DNA from: an uncultured Gammaproteobacteria bacterium
GTDB taxonomy: Bacteria > Pseudomonadota > Gammaproteobacteria > DRLM01
Direction of reading: 5' to 3'
Length of the DNA stretch: 64,000 nt
Assembly: GCA_947259075.1 (NCBI GenBank)
Contig: CAMYKQ010000042.1
Coordinates: 1 to 64,000, forward strand
The translations under genes were made by a program, and so were the position numbers. Every line of letters begins with the position of its first letter. Positions within the stretch are counted from its first letter, which is position 1. Shown in pieces: positions 1 to 9,637 of the stretch. The notes under the pieces are model-generated. The model worked only from the letters and a program-made list of their open reading frames with translations, was not told the origin of the DNA and did not search any database.

Positions 1-2
1 CG

Positions 3-101
3 TTCTATTTACATTTGAAAGAAACCGAGTTCAGATTTAATCATCGTCGACAGGACATCTATAAACAGCTGCTGCAATTACTCAGAAAACACCCAATCTG
101 A
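3..101 (+). CDS. IS1595-family transposase, C-terminal fragment (runs off window start)
   Basis: The frame is open from the first bases and stops at TGA 99-101, giving 32 residues of a truncated C-terminus. The segment E-T-E-F-R-F-N-H-R followed by a short helix (D-I-Y-K-Q-L-L) resembles the end of IS1595/ISXO2-like DDE transposases, which finish with a similar E-F-R-F-N-x-R block. The rest of the gene lies outside the window, so I cannot tell whether the element is intact. The call rests on this short motif only. Confidence 0.6.
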   Translation, partial: FYLHLKETEFRFNHRRQDIYKQLLQLLRKHPI

Positions 102-123
102 GTTAATCTGCTTCCTAAGACCC
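99..123 (+). mobile_element. Possible right end of the IS1595-type element
   Basis: Immediately after the transposase stop comes an AGTTAATC-containing stretch ending in ...AAGACCC at 123. IS1595-family ends typically begin with GG and lie close to the transposase stop, so the element may end at the CCC. AAAACAAA (124-131) would then be the candidate 8-bp target duplication. The left end is not visible, so neither the inverted repeat nor the duplication can be checked. Confidence 0.3.
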
Positions 124-299
124 AAAACAAATGGCAAACGATAGCTGTGCATTAACACCTCTTGCCTGTTTATTGTTCCGGTTATCCCGGCAAAACTAAA
201 GCTGTGTTTTCTCCTGTCTTGGCCGTACACTTCCAACGATATGCTGGAAAAAGTCCCAGCTGCGGGCCAAGGTGGCACTCAAGATTCAGGGAGGATGAT

Positions 300-2354
300 T
301 TGAAGTCGAGCGCACGAAGACGCCCTGCGGCTACGCCAGGTCATCGACCAGCCGCCTCAACCGAGCGGCGCCGGCGTGGCAAGCCCGCCACCACATCGGA
401 GGGATCCCCACAGCAATTGAATGATGCCCGCCCCCAGACACAGCGGCAACAAACACTACAGGCGCACTGTGATTGCAGCCCACGCGTGTCTCACGCTGCA
501 CAGCTGCAAGAGCTTGCCAACGGCATGGTGCAACGGCGCCGCCGCGCACCTAAGCACACTGGTCTGCCCGAACATGTGAAGCACGGCATCGAATCGTTTA
601 CGGGTATCGATATGTCCGATGTGCGGGTACATAAAAACTCGGCCAAACCCGCGCAGCTGAAGGCCCTGGCCTATGCCCAAGGCAACGAGATTCACCTAGG
701 CCCCGGCCAAGAGCGGCACTTGCCGCACGAAGCCTGGCATGTAGTCCAGCAAAAACAAGGGCGGGTCAAACCCAGCGTGCGGGCCCAGGGCGTGGGCATC
801 AATCTCGATCCCGGCTTGGAGCGCGAGGCAGATCAGATGGGCGGCCAGCTTGCCGGCGACCCGCTGCAGTACACCCGTGACTCGGCCCCGCTGCAAAAAA
901 CCAGCGTAGGCTCCGCCCCCGTCGTGCAAGGGGTGTGGAACATCGTGATCAACGTCGGCCGCTTCGCCGGCCGTGAAGTTGTGAAAGAAGTCGCGCGCGA
1001 ATCGGCCATGCGCGCGGCCAAGGGCAAGCTGGCGGAAAAACTCGCCGGGCTGGAAAACGAGGTGCTGGCCGGGCTGATCGAGGCCATGCAGAACAATCCC
1101 GAACTGCGCCGTGCCTTGCAACAGGCGCGGATCGGCGCCCATTTGCAGGACGCCGCGGGCCGACTCGCGGCGCCGCTGGCGGAAAAACTGCAAACACTGG
1201 TGGGTTCGGCGCTGGACAGCCTCGCCGCGCAAATGCCCGATCTGCGCGAAGAGATCGAGGCCTACAAGGCCCGCCTCGCGGAAACCTTGGGCGAGTCGCG
1301 CGTGGTGCAAGTGGTCAAGGGAACACTGGAAGTGCTGGCCAGCACCGCCTCGCAAGTGGGCGCGCACTTCGCGATCAGCGGCGGCATCGACTTCATCGGC
1401 AAGCAGACGGCCAAGCAAGTGATGCAAACCGGCAGACAAGTGGTCAGTGAAAATCTCGGTCATGCCACCCAGGCCATCGACGCCGTGATAGAACATGCCG
1501 ACGTGGCGGAGAAAGCGGCGGAGCTTGCCAACGAAGCCTTGGGTCCGCTCAAGGTCATCCACAAACCCGTGCGCGCCGCGGTGAAAAAAGGCTTCGAATT
1601 CGCCGACGACCTCGCCGGACCGGCGGCCGAAGTCGTCGATGACGTGGCGCTGGCCGGTGCCAAGGAAAAACTGCGCGGCGTCTCCGCGGTCTCCGGCCTG
1701 AAGGATGTCGTGGCCGAATCCACCGACGACGTGGCAAAATCCGCCACCGAAACGCTGAAGAAAGCCAGCACCCCCAGCACCGGCGCCGATCTGGTCAAAC
1801 ACGGCGCCCGCGCCATACAAGTGGCCTTGGTGCTCTCGGATATCGCCAAGGCCAAGACCTATACCGACTCCACCATCGCCCTGTTGAAACCCTTGGCGGC
1901 GATGGGCGGCACGACGCTCGGCCCGGTGGGCGCCGTCGCCGCGCCGGTGCTGCTCGAACAAATACTCAAACGGCTCGAAACCACCATCGAACCAGGCCTG
2001 GTCGCGACCGATCAATTGATCAAAACCCGCTTGCCGCTGTTGGGCAAGGCGACCAGCGGCGGCTATCAAGCTGCGGCTTTTGTGGGGCAAGGCATCAACA
2101 ACGCCGCCAGCTCGTTATTGAGCGCCACCGGCGGCTTGTATAACTCCACGCTCTCGCTGCTCTACAGCTCAAAACCGGCGCAATCATCCACCGAAGCCCC
2201 GGAAGAAGAACGGACGCCGCCCACGCATACGCCGGACGAGAACATCGCGGATCCGCAGGTGAACCTGGAAATACCCGTGGAGCTCGACGAGCTGATCATC
2301 GCCTCGTTGCAACGCCGGCTCGGAGAGAATACGGATTTGTCCGATATCGACTAG
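300..2354 (+). CDS. DUF4157 (eCIS core domain) protein with HExxH motif
   Basis: The frame is open from 162, but I place the start at TTG 300: a strong Shine-Dalgarno AGGGAGG (288-294) sits 5 nt upstream, and the product (684 aa) then begins with K-S-S-A-R-R-R-P, a basic, Pro-rich leader common in this family. Residues about 89-180 form a DUF4157 domain: G-I-D-M-S-D-V-R-V-H, an N-E-I-H-L-G strand, and the zinc-protease-like motif HEAWH at about 143-147 followed by V-V-Q-Q. The rest is a long Ala/Glu/Lys-rich helical region with Gly/Ala-rich hydrophobic stretches near the C-terminus. Known context: DUF4157 proteins are often cargo of, or associated with, extracellular contractile injection systems. 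No tail, sheath or AAA genes are visible here, so this copy is an orphan within the window. It sits next to an IS1595-type remnant. Confidence 0.8.
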   Translation: MKSSARRRPAATPGHRPAASTERRRRGKPATTSEGSPQQLNDARPQTQRQQTLQAHCDCSPRVSHAAQLQELANGMVQRRRRAPKHTGLPEHVKHGIESFTGIDMSDVRVHKNSAKPAQLKALAYAQGNEIHLGPGQERHLPHEAWHVVQQKQGRVKPSVRAQGVGINLDPGLEREADQMGGQLAGDPLQYTRDSAPLQKTSVGSAPVVQGVWNIVINVGRFAGREVVKEVARESAMRAAKGKLAEKLAGLENEVLAGLIEAMQNNPELRRALQQARIGAHLQDAAGRLAAPLAEKLQTLVGSALDSLAAQMPDLREEIEAYKARLAETLGESRVVQVVKGTLEVLASTASQVGAHFAISGGIDFIGKQTAKQVMQTGRQVVSENLGHATQAIDAVIEHADVAEKAAELANEALGPLKVIHKPVRAAVKKGFEFADDLAGPAAEVVDDVALAGAKEKLRGVSAVSGLKDVVAESTDDVAKSATETLKKASTPSTGADLVKHGARAIQVALVLSDIAKAKTYTDSTIALLKPLAAMGGTTLGPVGAVAAPVLLEQILKRLETTIEPGLVATDQLIKTRLPLLGKATSGGYQAAAFVGQGINNAASSLLSATGGLYNSTLSLLYSSKPAQSSTEAPEEERTPPTHTPDENIADPQVNLEIPVELDELIIASLQRRLGENTDLSDID

Positions 2355-2422
2355 CTTTTAGCGCCATCGGCGCGCACGCTATCGGATTTCCGCGCGCGCC
2401 TATCCGTAAAGCGGCACGGCCC

Positions 2423-3178
2423 TCACTTGCCCTGTCCGCGTTGGCGCACCGCCTCGAACAGACACACACCGGCGGCGACGGAAACGTTCAAGCTTTCCAC
2501 GCTGCCGGCCATGGGGATGTGCACCAGGAAATCGCACTGTTCTTGGGTGAGACGGCGCAGTCCTTTATCTTCGGCGCCCATTACGATGGCAATGGGTCCG
2601 CGCAAATCGGTTTGATAAAGACTGTCCGGCGCATCGCCAGCGGCGCCCACCAGCCACACTCCCGCGTCTTTCAACTCGCGCAGGGTGCGCGCCAGATTGG
2701 TGACTTGCACGAAAGGCACGTGATCGGCACCGCCGCAAGCCACTTTGCGCACGGTGGGGGTGAGACCCACCGCACGGTCTTTCGGCGCAATGACCGCGTG
2801 TACCCCGGCGGCGTCGGCGCTGCGCAAACAGGCGCCGAGATTATGCGGATCCTGCACGCCGTCGAGCACCAGCAATAAAGCCGGTTCGCGCAGGTTTTGC
2901 ACCAACGCCAACAAATCATGTTCACTCAACACAGGAGCACTTGCCGCGCCCCGCGCCACCACGCCTTGATGCACGCCATTGGCGGCCAAGGCATCAAGCT
3001 CATCGCGGCTTTGGAAGAGCACAGGTATCCCGCCCTGCTCCGCCAGGTCGATAATTTCATGCAAACGCGGATTCTTGCGGCCGCCTTCCGCTACATACAG
3101 TTCGCTGAGCTGCGAGGCATCGCGCCGCAACGCCGCCATGACGGCGTGAATACCGAAGATGAGATCTTGCTTGGCCAT
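2423..3178 (-). CDS. rlmB: 23S rRNA (guanosine-2251-2'-O)-methyltransferase RlmB
   Basis: SPOUT-class RNA methyltransferase of the TrmH family, 251 aa (E. coli RlmB is 243). It 2'-O-methylates G2251 in the 23S rRNA P-loop. An N-terminal substrate-binding domain (about 1-75) is followed by the knotted catalytic domain with all three TrmH motifs: D-G-V-Q-D-P-H-N-L-G-A-C-L-R-S-A-D-A (106-123), G-A-E-D-K-G-L-R (201-208) and S-V-E-S-L-N-V-S-V-A-A-G-V (226-238). It lies 11 nt downstream of rnr, the same rnr-rlmB order as in E. coli, and is probably cotranscribed. Confidence 0.96.
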   Translation of the reverse strand: MAKQDLIFGIHAVMAALRRDASQLSELYVAEGGRKNPRLHEIIDLAEQGGIPVLFQSRDELDALAANGVHQGVVARGAASAPVLSEHDLLALVQNLREPALLLVLDGVQDPHNLGACLRSADAAGVHAVIAPKDRAVGLTPTVRKVACGGADHVPFVQVTNLARTLRELKDAGVWLVGAAGDAPDSLYQTDLRGPIAIVMGAEDKGLRRLTQEQCDFLVHIPMAGSVESLNVSVAAGVCLFEAVRQRGQGK

Positions 3179-3189
3179 GGTCCCGCCGC

Positions 3190-5454
3190 TTACGCCTTTT
3201 TCTTTTTACGTTGACGGCTGCGCTTAGCACGCGGCTTGGCTTTACCCTGCACCTCGCTATCACCCTTGGTCTTTGCCTCTTCTTTTTCCACCAGCTCGAA
3301 GTCGATCTTCTTTTCATTGAGATCGACTCGCACCACCTTCACGGTAATGGGGTCGGCGAGGCGATACACCATCTTGGTGCGCTCGCCCAACATGCGGTGT
3401 TTCGCCGGATCGAAGTGGAAATAATCCTTGCCGAGATTAGTGACATGCACCAAGCCTTCGACGTAGATGTTCTTCAGTTCCACGAAGAGGCCGAAGCTGG
3501 TGACGGAGGTGATGAGTCCCTCGAACTCCTCGCCCACTTTGTCCTGCATGTGCTCGCACTTGAGCCAGTCCATCGCATCGCGCGTCGCCTCGTCGGCGCG
3601 GCGCTCGTTGGTGGAGCAGTGCGCGCCGGCGTTGACCATATCACTGTGACCGTAAGCGAAGTCTTCGGCTCGGCCGCCGGCCACCAGATGACGGATGGCA
3701 CGATGCACCAGCAGATCGGGGTAACGCCGGATCGGTGAAGTAAAATGCGTATAGGCCTCGTAGGCCAGACCGAAATGGCCGGTGTTATCCGGGCTGTACA
3801 CGGCTTGGCTCAAGCTGCGCAGCAGCACGGTTTGAATCAGCCGCGCGTCGGGGCGTTCACGCACCTTGTCCAATAATTGCGCGTAATGTTTGGGTTCCGG
3901 TTCGTCACCGCCACCCAGGCTCAAACCCATTTCACTGAGGAATTCGCGCAAGTCACTCAGCTTTTGCACCGCGGGACCGGCATGCACGCGATAAAGCGCG
4001 GGAATGCGTTTTTCGAGCAGAAATTCCGCGGCGGCGACGTTGGCCGCGACCATGAATTCCTCGATCATGCGGTGCGCGTCGTTACGCACCAGCGGCACGA
4101 TGCGGTCGATCTTGCCGGTGCGGCCAAACTCGATCTTGGTTTCAGTGGTGTCGAAGTCGATGGCGCCGCGTTTGTCCCGCCGCGCGCGCATGACTTTATA
4201 CAGCGCATGTAATTCTTCCAGTTGCGGCAAGACGGCTTCGAGCCGTTTACGCGTTTTGACCTCGCGCTCCACCACCGCCACCGCGACCTCGGTGTAAGTG
4301 AGCCGCGCCGCCGAACGCATTACGCCCTCGAAGAAACGATGGCTCTTCACTTGACCGGTGTGCGTGATAATGAGTTCGGCCACCAGACACAAACGATCGA
4401 CGTGAGGATTGAGCGAGCACAGACCGTTGGACAAAATCTCCGGCAACATCGGGATCACCCGCCCGGGAAAATACACCGAGGTCGCGCGCACGAAGGCATG
4501 TTGATCCAGAGCGCTGGCGCGCTTGACGTAGGACGAGACGTCGGCGATGGCGACCAGCAAGACCCAACCCTTGCCGTGAGGTTCGCAGTACACCGCGTCG
4601 TCGAAGTCGCGGGCATCTTCGCCGTCGATGGTGACCAGCGGCGTTTCGCGCAAATCAATGCGTCCGAGCTTCGCCTCCTCCGGCACTTCGGCGGTAAGCG
4701 GCGCGATTTCGTCCAACACGGCTTGCGGCCACTCATGGGGCAGATCGTAGCTGCGCACCGCGATGTCGACTTCCATGCCCGCCGCCATGTGATCACCGAG
4801 CACTTTGACGATGCGGCCGATAGGCTGCGCGCGTTTGCTTGGCTGCTCGATGATTTCCACTTCGACGATTTGATTCAAGGTGGCGCCGCCGCGGTGTTCC
4901 GGCGGAATGGCGATATCTTGATTGATGCGTGAATTACTGGGGATAACGAAACCTAAACCATGCTCCAACTGAAAGCGGCCGACGATGTGCTGATGGGCGC
5001 GCTCCAGCACCTCGACGATCGCGCCTTCGCGGCGGCCGCGGCGGTCCAATCCCAACACACATGCCAAGGCGCGATCACCGTGCAATACGGTGCGCATTTG
5101 CTTGGGCGAGAGAAAAAGGTCATCACCGCCTTCATCGGGCACGAGAAAACCAAAACCGTCGGGATGGCCTACGATTCGGCCGCGCACTAAATCCATTTTT
5201 TCCGCGAGACCGTATTCACCATTGCGGTTGAATACCACCTGGCCATCGCGCTCCATTGCGCGCATGCGTCGCCGCAAGGCCTCCAATTGCTCCTCGTCGC
5301 CGAGATTGAGCGCCCCGGCGATGTACTCGAAACTGGCGGGCGCGCCTCGCTCAGTGAGCAATTCCAAAATGAATTCGCGGCTGGGGATGGGGTTGGCGTA
5401 TTTTTCCGCCTCCCGCTCGTGATGTGGGTCGTCGATACTACGGCGTTTCGCCAT
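3190..5454 (-). CDS. rnr: Ribonuclease R
   Basis: 3'-5' exoribonuclease of the RNase II/RNB family, 754 aa. It degrades structured RNA and takes part in rRNA and tmRNA quality control. Visible in order: an N-terminal winged-helix-like region, cold-shock/OB domains with G-x-G-F-L-V-P and G-L-G-F-V-I-P, the RNB catalytic core with the metal-binding D-G-E-D-A-R-D-F-D-D motif, a C-terminal S1 domain (G-L-I-T-S-V-T-S-F-G-L-F-V), and a Lys/Arg-rich tail ending in K-K-K-K-A, typical of RNase R rather than RNase II. The start ATG 5454 is preceded by an AAGGA-type ribosome binding site. Confidence 0.96.
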   Translation of the reverse strand: MAKRRSIDDPHHEREAEKYANPIPSREFILELLTERGAPASFEYIAGALNLGDEEQLEALRRRMRAMERDGQVVFNRNGEYGLAEKMDLVRGRIVGHPDGFGFLVPDEGGDDLFLSPKQMRTVLHGDRALACVLGLDRRGRREGAIVEVLERAHQHIVGRFQLEHGLGFVIPSNSRINQDIAIPPEHRGGATLNQIVEVEIIEQPSKRAQPIGRIVKVLGDHMAAGMEVDIAVRSYDLPHEWPQAVLDEIAPLTAEVPEEAKLGRIDLRETPLVTIDGEDARDFDDAVYCEPHGKGWVLLVAIADVSSYVKRASALDQHAFVRATSVYFPGRVIPMLPEILSNGLCSLNPHVDRLCLVAELIITHTGQVKSHRFFEGVMRSAARLTYTEVAVAVVEREVKTRKRLEAVLPQLEELHALYKVMRARRDKRGAIDFDTTETKIEFGRTGKIDRIVPLVRNDAHRMIEEFMVAANVAAAEFLLEKRIPALYRVHAGPAVQKLSDLREFLSEMGLSLGGGDEPEPKHYAQLLDKVRERPDARLIQTVLLRSLSQAVYSPDNTGHFGLAYEAYTHFTSPIRRYPDLLVHRAIRHLVAGGRAEDFAYGHSDMVNAGAHCSTNERRADEATRDAMDWLKCEHMQDKVGEEFEGLITSVTSFGLFVELKNIYVEGLVHVTNLGKDYFHFDPAKHRMLGERTKMVYRLADPITVKVVRVDLNEKKIDFELVEKEEAKTKGDSEVQGKAKPRAKRSRQRKKKKA

Positions 5455-5544
5455 GATGTTTGTAATCCTTCATTTCTATAAACAGCCCGCCATTTAAGAT
5501 CCGGGCTTGGCCGCGCCTATTGTATTATTCGCGCGGTTCGATGA

Positions 5545-5573
5545 TTGACAAACCGCGGAGCTCCTTGTAAAGT
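5545..5573 (+). promoter_or_regulatory. Sigma70 promoter for tRNA-Leu
   Basis: A perfect -35 TTGACA (5545-5550), a 17-bp spacer and a -10 TAAAGT (5568-5573) lie about 60 bp upstream of the tRNA. The bases after the -10 are GC-rich, the discriminator type usual for stable-RNA promoters under stringent control. Confidence 0.7.
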
Positions 5574-5632
5574 TCGCGGCACTTTTTGCCCTGCTAGAGG
5601 GTTTGCGGCTTAGCCGCACTGCTATGCACCTT

Positions 5633-5719
5633 GCCGGGGTGGCGGAATTGGTAGACGCGCTAGTTTCAGGTACTAGTGGGGGTAACCCCGTGGAGGTTCA
5701 AGTCCTCTCCTCGGCACCA
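5633..5719 (+). tRNA. tRNA-Leu (anticodon CAG)
   Basis: Long-variable-arm (class II) tRNA with encoded CCA. The acceptor stem GCCGGGG pairs with CCTCGGC (one G-U). The anticodon stem CTAGT/ACTAG encloses the loop TTCAGGT, giving anticodon CAG. The variable arm (GTGGGGGTAACCCCGT) and the T arm (GGTTCAAGTCC) are intact. It lies on the opposite strand between rnr and purA, with its own promoter upstream. Confidence 0.95.
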
Positions 5720-5800
5720 TCTTGATTCTCATCAATCCCTTACCAACATCATCTCCAAACACCACGCACTACCCGTGCGGGCACGGGGCGCCCGCCGCGC

Positions 5801-7135
<1,335 letters not shown>

Positions 7136-8341
7136 TTATAATGCCGTGACGCGCCATGCGCCATCGCGTTGTTCAATGATACGGCCGCAGCCCATTTCCC
7201 GCGCCCCGCCCTGCTGCCCGGGCAATTCCACGCAGACCCGTTGACCCTGCCCGCGCAAGTCGGCAATCAATTTATTGAGCGCCGCGTCATCAACGCAAGG
7301 CGCGAACACCGCATCGAAACGCGCTAAGTGATTGCGGCTGAGCATGAGCAAGGTTTCCAAATCGGTGCTGAAACCGGTTGCGGGCCGCGCGCCGCCAAAG
7401 GCGCGGCCGATGTCGTCGTAACGTCCGCCGCGTGCGATCTCTTGGCCATGCTCGGGCACGAAGGCGGCGAATACCATGCCGGTCTGATAGTGGTAACCGC
7501 GCAGCTCCGCGAGATCGAAATGCAAGGCGATGCCTGGTATTTTGGTCCGCGCCGCCGTGGCGATTTGCTGCAGATTATCCAAGGCGCCCTGCACCTCGTG
7601 TCCGGCTTGCCGCAAGCAGTCACGCGCCTCGTTCAACACCCCGGCGCCACCGTTCAAATCCACCAAGGCGGAGAACATGCGGCGATAGTCGGGTTCGATG
7701 GCGAGGGCCTCGACGTAGTCGTTGATTTCCGGTTTGGCCTTGCGTTGCAGGGCGTCGAATAACACTTGCTCTTGGTCTTCACTTAATCCCGCCTCCCGCG
7801 CCAAGCCGCGAAACACGCCGACATGGCCGAGGTCGATGTGCGGCTGGTGCAAGCCCACCGTGGCCAAGGTCGCCACCATCAGCGCGAGAATTTCTACGTC
7901 ACTTTCAATGCCGCCATGACCGTATAGTTCCGCGCCCACTTGAAAGGGACTGCGGGTGCGCGCGAAACCTTGCGGCCGGGTGTGCAACACGGGGCCGACG
8001 TAACATAGACGCGAAGGCGCCGTGGTTTTCAGACGATGCGCGTCAATGCGCGCCACTTGCGGGGTCATGTCGGCGCGCACGCCAAGCAAGCGGCCGGTGA
8101 GTTGATCGGTGAGTTTGAAGGTTTGTAATTCCAGATCACGTCCCGTGCCCACCAGCAGCGATTCGAGGTGTTCGATGATGGGCGGGATGACGATACGGTA
8201 GCCCCAGCCGGCGAACTGGTCCAGCAACTGGCGGCGCAAGCGCTCTAAGCGCTCGGCTTGATCGGGCAGCAGCTCCTCGATACCTTCGGGCAACAACCAG
8301 CGATCATCACGGGTGATAAACGGGTCGGCCGCCGATTTCAT
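7136..8341 (-). CDS. hisZ: ATP phosphoribosyltransferase regulatory subunit HisZ
   Basis: HisRS-like paralogue without aminoacylation function. In bacteria with short HisG it forms the HisG-HisZ complex catalysing and feedback-controlling the first step of histidine synthesis. Class II synthetase-like features: R-W-L-L-P-E-G-I-E near the N-terminus, G-Y-R-I-V-I-P, a motif-2-like R-A-D-M-T-P-Q-V-A-R-I-D and a C-terminal G-G-R-Y-D-D-I motif. The frame is open to a TTG at 8392 that lacks a ribosome binding site; I prefer ATG 8341 (401 aa), which puts R-W-L-L-P 14 residues in, close to known HisZ starts. hisG is not in the window. Confidence 0.88.
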   Translation of the reverse strand: MKSAADPFITRDDRWLLPEGIEELLPDQAERLERLRRQLLDQFAGWGYRIVIPPIIEHLESLLVGTGRDLELQTFKLTDQLTGRLLGVRADMTPQVARIDAHRLKTTAPSRLCYVGPVLHTRPQGFARTRSPFQVGAELYGHGGIESDVEILALMVATLATVGLHQPHIDLGHVGVFRGLAREAGLSEDQEQVLFDALQRKAKPEINDYVEALAIEPDYRRMFSALVDLNGGAGVLNEARDCLRQAGHEVQGALDNLQQIATAARTKIPGIALHFDLAELRGYHYQTGMVFAAFVPEHGQEIARGGRYDDIGRAFGGARPATGFSTDLETLLMLSRNHLARFDAVFAPCVDDAALNKLIADLRGQGQRVCVELPGQQGGAREMGCGRIIEQRDGAWRVTAL

Positions 8342-8395
8342 CGCGCCTGCGATTTTGCCATTCTTTTTCACGTTTCTCGCACCTTGCGCCAAGCT

Positions 8396-8581
8396 TTAAC
8401 GCAGTAGATACAGCAGTGCAACACCGATGACCATGCTCAGTAATCCGGATAGACGCAAGGAGCGGTCATCCATCCGCGCCATGGCCAATAAGCTTTGACG
8501 CATAAAGGCCGGGCTGAGAAAGGGCAAGACCCCCTCAATCACCAGCATCAAGGCCAAACCGATTAAGAGTTCGTGCCACAT
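8396..8581 (-). CDS. DUF2065 small membrane protein (YjeT-like)
   Basis: 61-aa protein with two predicted membrane helices (about residues 4-24 and 41-60) joined by a short basic loop; it starts M-W-H-E-L-L-I-G-L-A-L and ends Y-L-L-R. Size, P-F-L-S-P-A and the two-helix layout match DUF2065/YjeT. In E. coli yjeT also lies between hflC and purA. Function unknown; the position suggests a link to the HflKC membrane complex, which is inference. The frame extends upstream to 8668, but ATG 8581 gives the family's normal length. Confidence 0.85.
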   Translation of the reverse strand: MWHELLIGLALMLVIEGVLPFLSPAFMRQSLLAMARMDDRSLRLSGLLSMVIGVALLYLLR

Positions 8582-8761
8582 GCCGCGCCTTATCGCCGCG
8601 CCCTGCCGCAGCGAACGCCGGAGAACACGCTCACGTGCAAACAAGCGCGGCGGCGAGGCCTGGGACACCCGTGGTGCCCAATGCCTCGCCGGCCCTCAAA
8701 GCGGCGGGAATTATACACGATTTACGCTGCCGTCCCCTGTTGCACGCCCCCGCCCGCGGGA

Positions 8762-9637
8762 TTATTGCCGGGCGGCCTTGGAATCCTTGAAATATTTAAA
8801 GAAGTCCGCGTTGGGATCGACGACCAAGATGTCGTTTTGACTCTTGAAGCTAGTCCGGTACGCCTCCAAGCTTCTATAAAATGAGTAGAATTCTTTATCT
8901 TTATCGAAGGCTTTGGCATAGATTTCCGCAGCCGTGCCATCACCGCCACCTCGCGAAGTCTGGGCCTCGCGATAAGCTTCGGCGACGATCTCAGTACGGC
9001 GGCGGTCGGCATCGGCACGGATACGCTCGGCCGATTCCGCACCCTGCGAACGCCATTCCCGCGCCACCCGCGAGCGCTCCGCTTCCATGCGGCGGAACAC
9101 CGAATCGCTGACATCGGCGGGCAGATCAACGCGTTTGATCCGGACATCGATGATGTTGATACCGAACTCCTGAGCTTGTTTGCTGGCGTTCACGGTCACC
9201 AGGTTCATGATTTGCTCGCGCTCGCCGGAAATCACTTCTTGAATCGAGCGCTTGCCGAATTCACCACGCAAGCTATCTTTGATGATCTGCGACAAACGCA
9301 AGGCGCCTTGCGCTTCATCACCGCGCACCGAGGTATAGAAACGCGCCACGTCTTCGATGCGCCATTTGACGAAGGCATCGACGATAACGTTTTTCTTCTC
9401 GCTGGTCAGGTAACGCTCCGGCTCCACATCCAAGGTCATGATGCGTTTTTCAAACGTGCGAATGTTGTTAACGAAAGGCACTTTCAAATGCAAACCCGGC
9501 TCGTAATCGGTGCGCACGATCTCACCCAGACGGAACAAGATAGCCCGTTGGGTTTCGGTGACCGTGAAGATGGAAAACGAACCTAGCACCAACAGAGCCA
9601 GCATAACCACTACACTTATCATTTTGGCTTGATTCAT
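8762..9637 (-). CDS. hflC: HflC, SPFH-domain modulator of FtsH
   Basis: 291-aa inner-membrane protein that forms the large HflKC cage around the FtsH protease. An N-terminal membrane helix (about 6-28) precedes a band-7/SPFH domain (F-R-L-G-E-I-V-R-T-D-Y-E-P-G-L-H-L-K-V-P-F). A long Arg/Glu/Ala coiled coil follows (R-M-E-A-E-R-S-R-V-A-R-E). Its start overlaps the hflK stop as TAATG, so the pair is translationally coupled. Confidence 0.96.
   Translation of the reverse strand: MNQAKMISVVVMLALLVLGSFSIFTVTETQRAILFRLGEIVRTDYEPGLHLKVPFVNNIRTFEKRIMTLDVEPERYLTSEKKNVIVDAFVKWRIEDVARFYTSVRGDEAQGALRLSQIIKDSLRGEFGKRSIQEVISGEREQIMNLVTVNASKQAQEFGINIIDVRIKRVDLPADVSDSVFRRMEAERSRVAREWRSQGAESAERIRADADRRRTEIVAEAYREAQTSRGGGDGTAAEIYAKAFDKDKEFYSFYRSLEAYRTSFKSQNDILVVDPNADFFKYFKDSKAARQ

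Noticed and set aside
696-2090. 464-aa open frame antisense to the DUF4157 gene
   Set aside because: Low-complexity His/Arg/Gly-rich translation typical of the antisense strand of a GC-rich gene; no ribosome binding site or domain.
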